Positions 25,551 through 35,415 are shown, numbered from the stretch's first letter. The stretch: DNA of 64,000 bases from Methylomonas rapida (GCF_024360925.2 NZ_CP113517.1:1426001-1490000), one strand, 5' to 3'. Numbers and translations are program-made. The notes: generated by a model from the letters alone, not told the origin.

Positions 25551-27953
25551 ATGGAAAATACGCCTTCGACTCTCATTACCCGCATCCGCCAACGTCTGTT
25601 TGGCGTCGAGTCCGCGCCTGTCGATCAGGTTGCGACAACGATTGATGAGGATGTGCCGCGTTATCCGCCGTTTATGAAGGGTCTGCCAGCTGCGCCTGTG
25701 GAACGCATACTGTCAGGTCAAACGGAGTTGATTTCCGCCATCGAACAGGCGCTGGCCATGCCGGATAATCTTTATCAAACCATAGTCGCGCCGGTCATCC
25801 GTCGCTATGCCGCCTACAGCCACTTGTTGCCGGCTTCGGAATCGCATCACCATCGCGGCGCCGGTGGGTTATTTCGACACGGATTGGAAGTTGCACATTG
25901 GGCCACTTTGGCTTCCCAAGGCAGTTTGTTTGCCACGTCAGCATCACCCAAGGAACGAAAAGCCCAAGAATTACGCTGGCGTCTGGCGGTCTGTTTTGCC
26001 GGGCTGTTGCATGACATCGGCAAACCGGTCGCCGATATCGCCGTGGTCGACGCACAGGGGCAACATACCTGGAACCCTTGCGATGAAAATATCACTGACT
26101 GGGCTGTGCGACATGAGATCGACCGGTACTTTCTGCGCTGGCGAGACAACCGCCATAAACGCCATGAACAGTTTTCGGCCTTGGTGATCGAGCGCGTCCT
26201 GACACGCGAAGCCCGCACATTCATTCTGGAGTCCGGCCCCGACATCATGCAGGCCATGCTGGAAACCATTAACGGTTTGGACCGCGGCTCCAAAGTCTAC
26301 GCACTGGTGATCACCGCCGACTGCAAAAGCGTAGAACGGGATTTAAAAGCGCACTACCAAAACATCGATTCGGCCTTGGGCATGCCGGTGGAAAAGTACC
26401 TGTTCGACGCTATGCGCCGCTTGGTCAAGTCCGGACAGTGGGCCGTCAACGAAAAAGGTGCTCGGCTATGGCGTTTTGAGGATGGCCTGCATATCGTGTG
26501 GCGGGCCGGTGCGCAAGACATCGTCACATTGCTTGCCAAGGACAAAGTGCCCGGCATTCCTCGCGACGAAGACACCTTGGCGGACATTCTGATCGAACGC
26601 GGCTTGGCCATTCCCAAATCCTGGCCAGATGGTCGGCAATACCGCTATTGGCAAATGCAGCCTGAAGGCTTGGACAATCCGCTGTATCTGTTGCGCCTGA
26701 AATCCGCGGAACTGATCTTCAGTGGTGAGCTGCCGCTCGTGGTTGAAGCGCGCGAAATCAACGAATCCGATGCGACCATCGTAAAAGCCGAGCCAGTTAC
26801 CAATCCGGCACCGAAACTCAGCAAACCGGCAAAACCCAAGAGCGTCGCGGTTATGAAGCAACCCCAACGCGCTGATAAGCCGAAGCCAGTTGAGCCCAAA
26901 GAACCGCAGATAGAACCTGCTCATGACACGAGCGCTGAACTCGAGCTACCGGCCATTGAATCGGCACCAGGCATTTTGAATTCCTTGCCCTCAGATCCCG
27001 ATCAAGGTCTGTCTGAATCCACATCAACCGATGGCCTCCCTTCGTTGTGTCAGGCCGAACAACCTAACAACGCAACTCGCGCCGAACCGACCAACGCAGA
27101 AAAAACTGCATCAGCCGCAAAACCTGATTTCTCCACGAGGGATTCGAAAAGCGTCTCCAATCCGGTCGACAGCGTCAAGTGCTGGTTGGAAAACCATGGC
27201 GATGCCGGCCAATGGCTATTGGACATCGCCGCTATGCTCAATCAAGGCCAATGGCAGTTAGGCAACGATATATTGGAAGTCCAAGACAAATACTTGCTCC
27301 CGTTTCCAGCGACGGCTGAAAAACTCGCCGTCGATCCGCCCCAGTTCATCAAAACCCTGGAGGACAGAGGTTGGCTGGTGACCGACGTTCTGTCGCCGAT
27401 GCGAAAGGTACAAACCATCCAATCGGTCCGCGGCGTCCTGCTGGCATTGGAACCGAGTTTGGCTTTGAAGGCATTACTGAAATCCCAAGGCAAAGCCACG
27501 CTGACAGCATCATCCAAACAAGCCCCAAGCAACAATACCGATAAGACCAGAGATCAAGTTAAGTCTGCTCAGCCTCAGGACGAGACGCATCTGAAGCCTA
27601 AGCCTGTCCAGCCCAAATCAAACGCAACCGGCATGCAAAAATCAATCGGCGGCAACGTGTCAGACAGTTTGGCCAATTCCGAGCCTGATAAGGCAAGTGA
27701 TCCCGTAACAACCCCACCGGCAAAAGCCGGAACGATCGATTTGCTGATCACGCATGTGCGGCAACAAAACATTCCGCCCGATGAATCATCGACAGACGGT
27801 CACTGGCACACAGTGTCCAATGCCGCGCTGGAGCAATTTCTGACGCAACATCCGACAATCAAACGCACTCGACTGATGCTCGATATCGCCAACCATCCTG
27901 ATTGCCGTTCGGTCAGTGCCGCGGAAGGCATTCAGGTTCGGTTATGCCCATGA
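25551..27953 (+). CDS. traI: MobH-family relaxase TraI
   Basis: The protein has 800 residues. The N-terminal TraI_2 domain (about 35-350) contains HHHRGAGGLFRHGLEVA at 99-115 and LLHDIGKPVADIA at 152-164, the His-rich and HD-type motifs of MobH relaxases such as SXT TraI. A low-complexity Pro/Lys/Glu-rich linker covers about 400-540. A C-terminal TraI_2_C-type helix-turn-helix region appears at about 550-640 and again near 720-800. MobH relaxases nick oriT and lead the strand to the coupling protein. Its stop overlaps traD. A shared dyad precedes the start. Confidence 0.9.
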   Translation: MENTPSTLITRIRQRLFGVESAPVDQVATTIDEDVPRYPPFMKGLPAAPVERILSGQTELISAIEQALAMPDNLYQTIVAPVIRRYAAYSHLLPASESHHHRGAGGLFRHGLEVAHWATLASQGSLFATSASPKERKAQELRWRLAVCFAGLLHDIGKPVADIAVVDAQGQHTWNPCDENITDWAVRHEIDRYFLRWRDNRHKRHEQFSALVIERVLTREARTFILESGPDIMQAMLETINGLDRGSKVYALVITADCKSVERDLKAHYQNIDSALGMPVEKYLFDAMRRLVKSGQWAVNEKGARLWRFEDGLHIVWRAGAQDIVTLLAKDKVPGIPRDEDTLADILIERGLAIPKSWPDGRQYRYWQMQPEGLDNPLYLLRLKSAELIFSGELPLVVEAREINESDATIVKAEPVTNPAPKLSKPAKPKSVAVMKQPQRADKPKPVEPKEPQIEPAHDTSAELELPAIESAPGILNSLPSDPDQGLSESTSTDGLPSLCQAEQPNNATRAEPTNAEKTASAAKPDFSTRDSKSVSNPVDSVKCWLENHGDAGQWLLDIAAMLNQGQWQLGNDILEVQDKYLLPFPATAEKLAVDPPQFIKTLEDRGWLVTDVLSPMRKVQTIQSVRGVLLALEPSLALKALLKSQGKATLTASSKQAPSNNTDKTRDQVKSAQPQDETHLKPKPVQPKSNATGMQKSIGGNVSDSLANSEPDKASDPVTTPPAKAGTIDLLITHVRQQNIPPDESSTDGHWHTVSNAALEQFLTQHPTIKRTRLMLDIANHPDCRSVSAAEGIQVRLCP

Positions 27954-29794
27954 AATCCGATTACGACTACCAATTTCCTTGGCGACCCATCTTTGAGGTG
28001 TATGCCATCTCGGGTTGGTTGGGCGGTGCTGGATTGGCGCATTTTACCAGTCGCTGGTCAGGCTTGCCGCATGAGCCGTTCGACTGGTTGATGACGGCAT
28101 GCGGAGTGATGGCGTGCTGGCGGCTGTCGCCGGCGTTGAGTCTGTGGTACCGCAAACGCCGGTTGCGTCAGTTTCGATTCCAATACCTGGATGCCGAAAA
28201 GCTTGTGACCCTGGTGAATCGCAACCCCGAGGCCTTGTGGTTCGGTTGGGGATTTGATTGGGTACAAAAGCATGCGCAATTGGCCTACGAGATTTTAAAA
28301 CGCGATGTCTCGACCTTGATTCCCAGCGATCATCAACGCATGGGTTCGGCTTGGATACACGGCCTGGAAGTGTCCGAAAATGACATTCGCCAGCCTTTAC
28401 AGCATACCGCCGGCCATACGCTGCTGGTCGGCACCACCGGTGCCGGTAAAACCCGTGCCTTTGATGTATTGGTGACGCAAGCTGTGTTGCGCGGCGAAGC
28501 GGTGATCATCATTGATCCTAAAGGCGACAAAGATTTGATGGCCTGCGCCAAACGTGCCTGCGCCTTGGCCAAGCGTCCAGATCGATTCGTGTATTTCCAT
28601 CCGGCATTTCCGGAAGACAGCGTCCGACTCGATCCCTTGCACAATTTCAACCGGCCTTCGGAGATTGCCAGCCGTATCAGCGCCATTTCGCCCAGCGAAA
28701 GCAGTAACGATCCGTTCAAGGCGTTCGGTCAAAAATCACTGGATAACGTGATTCAAGGCTTGATGGTCATCGAGGAAAGGCCAACTTTGGTCAAGCTGCG
28801 TCGTTATTTGGAAGGCGGTCCTTCGACATTGGTCATTCAAGCCCTGGAACGCTATTTCGACAACAACCTGGGCCATTGGCGGCAAGAGGCGCGGGCTTAC
28901 CTGAAGAATGCCAAGGACATCGATTCCAAAGCGGTCTGCCTGGTGCGGTTTTATCGAGAGGTCGTGCAGCATCAAATGCCGAATTTAGATTTGGAAGGCT
29001 TGTTGTCTTTGTTCGAACACGACCGGGCACATTTCAGCAAGATGGTGGCGTCCTTGATTCCGATCATGAACATGCTGACCTCGGGTTCTTTGGGGCCTTT
29101 GCTGTCACCGAATCCGCATGACGTGGATGACTTGCGTCCCATCACCAATACCGGCCACATCATTGAAAAAGCCCAGGTCGCTTACATTGGCTTGGACTCG
29201 TTATCGGATGGCATGGTGGGCAGCGCCATTGGTTCGATTCTGTTGGCCGATTTGGCTGCTGTCGCTGGCGACCGTTACAACTACGGTGTCTCGGAGCGGC
29301 CGGTAAATGTGTTCGTCGACGAGGCAGCGGAAGTCATCAACGACCCCTTCATACAGGTGTTGAACAAAGGCCGCGGCGCCAAGATTCGCCTGTTCATCGC
29401 CACGCAGACCTTTGCCGATTTTGCCGCCCGCACCGGCTCCCAGGACAAAGCCCGACAAGTGCTGGGTAACGTCAACAACCTGATCGCGCTGCGAATCATG
29501 GACAGCGAGACCCAGCAGTACATCACCGACAATCTGCCGAAGACACGGTTGAAATACATCATGCGCACCCAAGGCGTGGCCACCAGTGCGACCAATCCCA
29601 CCGTGTTTTCCGGCAATGTTGGTGAACGCTTGATGGAAGAAGAAGGCGATTTGTTTGCACCCCAATTGCTGGGACAACTGCCGGACTTGCATTACATCGC
29701 CAAGTTATCCGGCGGTCGCATCGTCAAAGGCCGCTTGCCGATCCTACGGTCGGAACTGGATCGCCAGCGGGATCGCCAAGGTGCCGGCTCATGA
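27944..29794 (+). CDS. traD: TraD type IV coupling protein
   Basis: About 616 residues from MPMKSDYDYQF; ATG 27950, which overlaps the traI stop as ATGA, is an alternative. Two membrane segments lie in the first 80 residues. Walker A VGTTGAGKTRAF is near residue 163 and Walker B VNVFVDEAAEV near 455. The VirD4/TraD family couples relaxosome DNA to the secretion channel at the inner membrane using ATP. traI-traD-DUF4400 in this order is the SXT/IncA/C arrangement. The gene seems intact. Confidence 0.92.
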   Translation: MPMKSDYDYQFPWRPIFEVYAISGWLGGAGLAHFTSRWSGLPHEPFDWLMTACGVMACWRLSPALSLWYRKRRLRQFRFQYLDAEKLVTLVNRNPEALWFGWGFDWVQKHAQLAYEILKRDVSTLIPSDHQRMGSAWIHGLEVSENDIRQPLQHTAGHTLLVGTTGAGKTRAFDVLVTQAVLRGEAVIIIDPKGDKDLMACAKRACALAKRPDRFVYFHPAFPEDSVRLDPLHNFNRPSEIASRISAISPSESSNDPFKAFGQKSLDNVIQGLMVIEERPTLVKLRRYLEGGPSTLVIQALERYFDNNLGHWRQEARAYLKNAKDIDSKAVCLVRFYREVVQHQMPNLDLEGLLSLFEHDRAHFSKMVASLIPIMNMLTSGSLGPLLSPNPHDVDDLRPITNTGHIIEKAQVAYIGLDSLSDGMVGSAIGSILLADLAAVAGDRYNYGVSERPVNVFVDEAAEVINDPFIQVLNKGRGAKIRLFIATQTFADFAARTGSQDKARQVLGNVNNLIALRIMDSETQQYITDNLPKTRLKYIMRTQGVATSATNPTVFSGNVGERLMEEEGDLFAPQLLGQLPDLHYIAKLSGGRIVKGRLPILRSELDRQRDRQGAGS

Positions 29795-30423
29795 CGCGTA
29801 ATCTGTTGTTCAGCCTGATGCTGTGGCTTCTGGAAGTGATCCTGGTGGCCAGTTTCGTGTCCGACCGCTGGACGCGCGAACTGCAGCTCGCCGAAGACCG
29901 GATGATGATCGGCTATTTTGGCGCCAATAAAGAATCGCAGATCAGTCACACCGCGCAGCGCTGGTTTGATCGCTTGTTTGTCACCACCGGCATCCGAGAA
30001 AACGTATTCCGCTACTTCATCCCGACCGAGCGAGAACGGCAGATGTCCAAAGGCTTCGAGGATGTGGGGCGCCACGATTTGTTTCCCTTTATCGAAAGCC
30101 GACTCAACGTGCTGTGGGACACGATCTTTCAAATGTTCAAGCGCCTGACCACGGCCTGCATCTGGTTACCGTACCTGGCCGCCGCCTTGTTGCCGTTTGT
30201 CGTCGACGGACTGGTGCGGCGCAAGATCAGCCAGACCAATTTCGATTACCCCAGTCCCATGGCGCATCGCTACAGCCTTTACCTGATTCTGGGTGCGCTG
30301 TATCTGCTGCTGGTCAGTTTGACACTGCCGTTTCCGATTCCACCACAAGCCGTCCCGGTAGGTGTCTTTGTCGTCGCTTACGCGGTCAACGTACTGTTGG
30401 CCAATACGCAAAAGCGGGTGTAG
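29791..30423 (+). CDS. DUF4400 integrating-conjugative-element membrane protein
   Basis: The protein has 210 residues. There is an N-terminal transmembrane helix (LLFSLMLWLLEVILVASFV) and three more in the C-terminal half (WLPYLAAALLPFVVDGLV; YLILGALYLLLVSLTL; VPVGVFVVAYAVNVLL). This layout and the position directly after traD, with a 4-base overlap, match DUF4400 proteins of SXT-like elements. The function is unknown but it is a constant partner of TraD. Confidence 0.82.
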   Translation: MTRNLLFSLMLWLLEVILVASFVSDRWTRELQLAEDRMMIGYFGANKESQISHTAQRWFDRLFVTTGIRENVFRYFIPTERERQMSKGFEDVGRHDLFPFIESRLNVLWDTIFQMFKRLTTACIWLPYLAAALLPFVVDGLVRRKISQTNFDYPSPMAHRYSLYLILGALYLLLVSLTLPFPIPPQAVPVGVFVVAYAVNVLLANTQKRV

Positions 30424-30430
30424 CTGTTCC

Positions 30431-30553
30431 ATGAATTTCATTGGTTTTCTGCACAGCATGATCCACAAATATCCGGAGCTTAACCCCAGGCTCAGGCAAA
30501 ACCCCAAACTTGTTTTACCCCTCAACCTCAACCCAGGAGCATTATCATGTTAA
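30431..30553 (+). CDS. possible 40-residue peptide
   Basis: An ATG 8 bases after the previous stop opens MNFIGFLHSMIHKYPELNPR and ends overlapping the next gene's start. It has no convincing ribosome site, and the Pro/Leu-rich tail may be chance. It is listed only because it bridges two genes in an operon-like row. Confidence 0.25.
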   Translation: MNFIGFLHSMIHKYPELNPRLRQNPKLVLPLNLNPGALSC

Positions 30554-31565
30554 ACCATTCTATTAACGACACCGCTACGTCGGATTCTTTCGTTGAATTC
30601 ATTACTTTAACCGCTAAGAAAATCGCCCTGAACCCAGCGTCGTCGGAGCTCGATTCACTTTTTCGAGCGTTTATTGAGTCCTGTATTGCAAATGGCCAGG
30701 ACGATATTTTGGTAAGCGCTTTACGACAATCGGAAGGTTTGCACGTATTTTCGATATTAAATGAGCGTATTGTTTCGCTCGCCGAACGCATTCGGGTGAG
30801 ATTGCCGTCTATGCCGAATGCAGAGTCGATCGTATTCGCCATCCCGATTGTCATCGAGCCCCATCCTGGAAAGGCTTTACCTAAGCGTATTGAAGACCCT
30901 GAACGCATTAGACAATTGCTTCAAAGCCATAGTCTGATCAACGATAGACAAGCCCTCGCCATTCACGACGAATTATTCAGCCTTGAAGACATCAACTGGT
31001 TACCTAGCCAAATTCGCCAGCTCAACCAGCAGTTGATCGAGCAAGCCGAAGGCGAAATTTCAACATCGGAATCACGCCGTTCTTTTGTTATGAAGCCCTC
31101 GGAGAGTCCGGAGGGGGACCTCATTTTGCGCTTCCTGGTGGGTGTGGTGATTAGCGATCAGGCATTAACGCCTCTTTTTTGTGAACAGCCCCAATCGGAT
31201 GACGTTGGCGGATTTGCCGAAGAATGGTCAGAGGCCTTTAAAGAGGAGATGGATGAACAAACCGGTCACAACGTCTGGGAAATTGAAAAACCCAATCCGC
31301 TCAGTATTGCCGCCTCGCGCGGGATTCATTTACTCAATGAGCTTGAAATCTTCTATAAGCTAAATATGAAAGCCCAAGATTATCCCGTGTCAAAAGTCCT
31401 GCTCAGTAAACACGGTATCGATGACATACCCACGGAAATACGGGCAGCCTTTTTTGATCGTGAAAAAGAACTGTCAACCGTTTACGTTTGGCCGCTCTTG
31501 ACAACCGATGACGCTAAGTCAGTATTCGAAGACATCAACGGGCTACTGACCAACCTCAATATTCC

Positions 31566-32756
31566 CAGGGCAATCGCGCTATGTTGCAGATGTTCCGAAG
31601 AGTAATTTAAAGCGATAGTTATCGTTCAAACATGCTCGCAACTTGCGGCGCTTCAAGCTGTCTTTAGTAGGTCCGTTATTTCGTAGTAAATTGAGTGCCA
31701 TCCGTCGCATCAACGCCAAGTTTTCGGCGGAATGATCTGTTCTGGCGCGATTCGCATCTTCGCCAAACTGCACATCCAGCACCCAGTGCTGGGAATTTTC
31801 TATCGCCCAATGCTGCCGTACCCCTTCGGCAAAGCGCTGCAAATCCGTAAACGAACACAAATAGTAGCGACACTCAACCGAGGTCTTGTCACCGAGGGTG
31901 CGAATCGATTCAACCCGACCAATGGCTTGTAGCCCGGCCCAGTCAGGTTTTTGCGTCAACCAAGCAATCTCGCTACTCAAGCTGTAACGGCGTATTTCCA
32001 GGCGACCGTGATCTTTGTCGATGGTTTCGTAGACCGGTAAGCGGTCGTTGGCATTTTCAGTATCCAGCCACAACCTGACATCCTCGCAAAGGTTCGGATG
32101 ATTATCCTTCAGTGCCAACACGTAATCCGCTTGCGCCGTAACGATGGTTTTCGCAATGGCTTTTTGACAACCCATGGCATCGATCGAGATCAGAGCTCCT
32201 TTGATGTCCAACATCGACAATAAATCGGGGATCGCCTTGATTTCGTTAGTCTTCTCATCCACCGCCTGTTGCGCCAACACCCAACGCGCTTCAGCCGCAA
32301 AGGCGCTCATCAAATGCACGGCCTTATCCCCTTCGCGGCTGCCGCGCAAGGTCTTGCCGTCCAAACAGACTTGCTGTCCTGAAAGGCTTGGCAATGCCGC
32401 CTGCACCCAACGTTGAAAGGTCTCGGCAAACGCTTGGGGATTCAGGCGGCCCAAGACATTACTCAGGGTATCGTGCGAGGGAATTCCATTCGGTAATTCC
32501 AAAAAGGTCCGCAGCCAATCTTCTTTTTCTTCGGCAAACTCTTCCATGCCGACCCAATCCTCGATGCCGCTCAATACTGCGCATAAGACGATCATCACGA
32601 TATCCGTGAGTTTGTGGAGTTTGTTTTTGCCCTCTCGCCGCGGGTCTGTGAGGTCAGCAAAATAGGGGGTTGGATCTGGGAGCATCTGGGATATTAGGCA
32701 AAATCGCTATACTAAACCCCTTGCCCGTGCAAGTGCTACAAAGCGCGATTGCCCTG
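31566..32756 (-). mobile_element. ISAs1-family insertion sequence, copy 1
   Basis: The element is 1,191 bp with inverted ends CAGGGCAATCGCGCT. It is flanked by a perfect 10-bp duplication TCAATATTCC (31556-31565 and 32757-32766). It is the same length and encodes the same protein as the copy at 56830-58020, so transposition was recent. Confidence 0.93.
31579..32685 (-). CDS. ISAs1-family transposase (H-repeat type)
   Basis: The protein has 368 residues. The start MLPDPTPYFADLTDPRREGK leads into the DDE_Tnp_1-associated domain. Core motifs are VCLDGKTLRGSREGD (first Asp), ALISIDAMGCQKAIAKTI (second Asp) and HWAIENSQHWVLDVQFGED (Glu). It is full length and likely active. It is identical in sequence to the product at 56901-58007. 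Confidence 0.93.
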   Translation of the reverse strand: MLPDPTPYFADLTDPRREGKNKLHKLTDIVMIVLCAVLSGIEDWVGMEEFAEEKEDWLRTFLELPNGIPSHDTLSNVLGRLNPQAFAETFQRWVQAALPSLSGQQVCLDGKTLRGSREGDKAVHLMSAFAAEARWVLAQQAVDEKTNEIKAIPDLLSMLDIKGALISIDAMGCQKAIAKTIVTAQADYVLALKDNHPNLCEDVRLWLDTENANDRLPVYETIDKDHGRLEIRRYSLSSEIAWLTQKPDWAGLQAIGRVESIRTLGDKTSVECRYYLCSFTDLQRFAEGVRQHWAIENSQHWVLDVQFGEDANRARTDHSAENLALMRRMALNLLRNNGPTKDSLKRRKLRACLNDNYRFKLLFGTSAT

Positions 32757-32896
32757 TCAATATTCCGCACGTGATTGACAACAATCTTCTTCCTGCCATC
32801 GAATTCACGGGGAATTTCGATCACTATTGTGAATCGATGTCCAGGCAATTGGAACCAGAGGAGCCGCAAACGTTCTTTATATGCTGAGTCATGCAG

Positions 32897-34186
32897 TTAG
32901 CGAACGATGACCAATTCTCGCCAATCAGTGGTGTAGCGTTGTGAAATGCGTTCGGCTTTGGGTTTCCAACTGTTATCAAAGCCCGATGACGCGATCGTAA
33001 CCGCTTTGGGGAATCGTCGGTTGATGGTGTCCAAGGTTTGCATGAGAATGACGTTATCGGGTGGCGTACCTTCGCAGCTCAAGTCGAAGAGATCGAACTG
33101 CGAGGGTGATGCGGCAGGTCGAATCGCGCTCAGTTGGACACCGCATTTTTGATAGCTAAAGCCGGGTTTGTAGATGGCTTTTAAGCTCGACAGTGCGACG
33201 CGAATAATCGTGCGGGTATCCTGGGTGGCCGCATCCAACTTAACGGTTGCCGATCGTTGGTACTGAGGATCTTGAACGGCAAACGGATTAGTGCGAATAA
33301 ACACACTCACGCAACCGGTCACTGACTGTTGCCGGCGTAGTTTTTCCGCCGCTCGGGTACAGTATGCCGACAGGGCTCGACTTAACTCCTCCAGCTCTGT
33401 CAGTTTGCGACTGAAGGATCGTGAGCAGACAATCTGTTGTTTGTCCGCTGCGACGTCTTCCAGATCAAGACAGGCGGTACCGTTCAACTCCATGACTGTA
33501 CGGGCGACCACGACGTTGAATTGCGCCTGGATGGTTTTAGGCGACTGGATGGCCAAGTCCCAGACGGTTTGAATGCCCAACTGATTAAGACGTTTTGTGG
33601 TTTGCCGGCCAATCCCCCAGACTTCATCGACGGGAACGATTTTCATCAGCTTTTGCCGACGGACGGGGTCGGTAAGGTCAAGGACACCGCCGGTTTGTTT
33701 CCATTTCTTGGCGGCAAAGTTAGCCAGCTTGGCCAGGGTCTTGGTCGGTCCCATTCCGACACAGACCGGAATGCCGGTTTGCCGAGCAATCGCCTTGCGG
33801 ATGCGTTGGCCATAGGCAATCGGATCTTGATAACAAGGATACACGCCGGTTAAATCCAAAAACGCTTCGTCAATGGAGTACACTTCCATGCGCGGCGTAA
33901 ATTCTTCCAGCAAACTCATCACCCGTGCTGACATGTCCGCGTACAAGGTATAGTTCGACGAAAACAGTTGGATTTGATGCTGATTGACCAAATGCTGCAC
34001 CTGAAATAAAGGCACACCCATTTTGATGCCTAAATCTTTAACCTGCTGGCTACGCGCCACTACACAACCGTCGTTATTGCTGAGCACCATGACCGGTTTG
34101 TCATTGAGGTCCGGCCGGAACACCCGTTCGCAACTCACGTAAAAATTGTTACAGTCGACAAGGCCGATACGTGCTTGTTCGGACAT
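32897..34186 (-). CDS. umuC: UmuC-type Y-family DNA polymerase
   Basis: About 429 residues from MSEQARIGLVDCNNFYVSCE; the upstream extension of the frame overlaps umuD and is dropped. Catalytic acidic motifs are at Asp11 (VDCNNFYVSCERVF) and Asp106-Glu107 (YSIDEAFLDL). The palm, fingers, HhH thumb (VDEVWGIGRQTTKRLNQLGI) and little-finger region with the UmuC C-terminal domain are complete. It carries out translesion synthesis with UmuD'. It follows umuD by 2 bases. Plasmid umuDC/mucAB-type operons are common, and this one lies in a wider SOS island. Confidence 0.93.
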   Translation of the reverse strand: MSEQARIGLVDCNNFYVSCERVFRPDLNDKPVMVLSNNDGCVVARSQQVKDLGIKMGVPLFQVQHLVNQHQIQLFSSNYTLYADMSARVMSLLEEFTPRMEVYSIDEAFLDLTGVYPCYQDPIAYGQRIRKAIARQTGIPVCVGMGPTKTLAKLANFAAKKWKQTGGVLDLTDPVRRQKLMKIVPVDEVWGIGRQTTKRLNQLGIQTVWDLAIQSPKTIQAQFNVVVARTVMELNGTACLDLEDVAADKQQIVCSRSFSRKLTELEELSRALSAYCTRAAEKLRRQQSVTGCVSVFIRTNPFAVQDPQYQRSATVKLDAATQDTRTIIRVALSSLKAIYKPGFSYQKCGVQLSAIRPAASPSQFDLFDLSCEGTPPDNVILMQTLDTINRRFPKAVTIASSGFDNSWKPKAERISQRYTTDWRELVIVR

Positions 34187-34188
34187 GT

Positions 34189-34683
34189 TTAGACTGGATG
34201 TATCACATTGGTGACCGTTCCCCAGAACACGGTTTCCAGATCCTCGGTCAAGGGAATATCGGGATATGCCGGGTTTTCGGCTTTCAAACGCCATTGGCCG
34301 TCAGTAACCATCAGACGCTTCACCGTCAATTCCCCATTGATCGCGCAGATCACGATCTTATCGGGCATTGGCTCCTTGGAGCGGTCGACCACCAAGATGT
34401 CGTTGGGATGGATGCCGGCACCCAACATGGAGTCGCCTTGTGCCCTGACAAAAAATGTCGCCGCCGGTTTTTGAATCAGCAATTCCTCCAAATCCAGGGT
34501 CTTTTCCACATAATCATCGGCCGGCGATGGAAAGCCCGCGGCTACTTTGCTGATGAACAGCGGCAATCGTCGGTTTTTGTCCGGCTTGGCAAGATGAAAC
34601 CAAGCCAATCCGTCACGGATTGCCGGTAACGGTTGTGCGGGATTGAGGATCGAAAAAGGCAATGATTCGGTCATGGGTATCAC
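34189..34683 (-). CDS. umuD: UmuD-type SOS mutagenesis protease subunit
   Basis: The protein has 164 residues with a GTG start; an internal ATG three codons on (MTESLPF) is possible. Cleavage site Ala49-Gly50 (KVAAGFPSPADDY), catalytic Ser85 in AQGDSMLGAG and Lys122 in ELTVKRLMV are all present, so RecA-stimulated self-cleavage should work. A SOS-type box sits about 50 bases upstream in the divergent spacer with lexA. It forms Pol V with the adjacent umuC. Confidence 0.92.
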   Translation of the reverse strand: MIPMTESLPFSILNPAQPLPAIRDGLAWFHLAKPDKNRRLPLFISKVAAGFPSPADDYVEKTLDLEELLIQKPAATFFVRAQGDSMLGAGIHPNDILVVDRSKEPMPDKIVICAINGELTVKRLMVTDGQWRLKAENPAYPDIPLTEDLETVFWGTVTNVIHPV

Positions 34684-34733
34684 GGTAAGCTACAAAATAT
34701 TAACGACATAAGACTACCATCGAAAACACAAAC

Positions 34734-34748
34734 GTTCTATTATTGTTC
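34734..34748. promoter_or_regulatory. GTTC-N7-GTTC SOS box between umuD and lexA
   Basis: GTTC-TATTATT-GTTC matches the direct-repeat LexA site known from Alphaproteobacteria, not the CTGT-N8-ACAG palindrome of most Gammaproteobacteria. It lies 31 bases before the lexA ATG and about 50 before umuD, so a single site could control both. A second dyad CTCAA-N5-TTGAG overlaps its edge (34748-34762). Confidence 0.6.
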
Positions 34749-34779
34749 TCAATTTAGTTGAGCCGTATTTTTTTGCCAC

Positions 34780-35406
34780 ATGAGCGCCTTAACCCGAAAA
34801 CAACAGGCCATTTTGGATTTCTTGCTGGACAACCAGGCGCAGTTTCCACGGCCACCGTCGTTGAATGAACTGTGTCAGGCACTCGGCTTGAAGTCGCGGG
34901 GCTCGTTACATTTGACCCTAAGCGGATTGATCGACGCCGGTTTTGTCGAAGCCATGGGGCTCAAACATCGTGGGGTTCGGTTGACGGAAAAGGCTTTGGC
35001 CTTGCGTGAATCTGGTCAACATCGGTCCCACGCGTTGCCTTTGGTGGGCAGCATTGCCGCCGGCAAACCGATCGAGGCGATTGAGCATACCGAATGGGTC
35101 AATGTCCCCGATCAAATTCGTACCGCACAGTCGTGCTATGTGCTCAAAGTTAAGGGGGATTCCATGATTGAAGCAGGCATACTGGATGGCGATTGGGTGA
35201 TCATCGAACAACGCAGTTACGCCGACAACGGTGACATTGTCGTCGCGCTGATCGACAATCAGGAGGCTACCTTGAAATATATCGAGCAAACAGGGGATGA
35301 GGTGTTTTTGATTCCCGCCAATTCCAGCATGGAAGCCATGCGTTTCCATCCATCGCAAGTCAGCATTCAAGGCGTACTGGTCGGCCAGATGCGCAGCTAC
35401 CGTTAG
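34780..35406 (+). CDS. lexA: LexA-family SOS repressor (divergent type)
   Basis: The protein has 208 residues. A winged helix-turn-helix covers about 4-68, with recognition region SLNELCQALGLKSRGSLHLT that differs from the SPNAAEEHLKAL region of enteric LexA. The C-terminal S24 peptidase part has cleavage site Ala94-Gly95 (SIAAGKP), Ser128 (KGDSMIEAG) and Lys166 (ATLKYI). It should repress its own gene and umuDC and be cleaved upon DNA damage. The unusual recognition helix fits the unusual box next to it. Confidence 0.9.
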   Translation: MSALTRKQQAILDFLLDNQAQFPRPPSLNELCQALGLKSRGSLHLTLSGLIDAGFVEAMGLKHRGVRLTEKALALRESGQHRSHALPLVGSIAAGKPIEAIEHTEWVNVPDQIRTAQSCYVLKVKGDSMIEAGILDGDWVIIEQRSYADNGDIVVALIDNQEATLKYIEQTGDEVFLIPANSSMEAMRFHPSQVSIQGVLVGQMRSYR

Positions 35407-35415
35407 GATATATAC

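Larger units (their letters stand above)
30547..32887 (+). pseudogene. unknown transfer-region gene split by an ISAs1-family element
   Basis: AGGAG lies 8 bases before the ATG. The 5' part (30547-31565) reads 339 codons to GLLTNLNIP. Removing the IS and one 10-bp duplication continues in frame at 32767 with HVIDNNLLPAIEFTGNFDHY and stops at 32887, giving 379 residues. The protein is soluble and acidic, without transmembrane segments or a motif I recognise. Segments like NPLSIAASRGIHLLNELEIF and FDREKELSTVYVWPLL would help a search. Position after DUF4400 suggests a transfer-linked function. The present truncated product ends in IS-derived residues (RAIALCCRCSEE). Confidence 0.8.
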
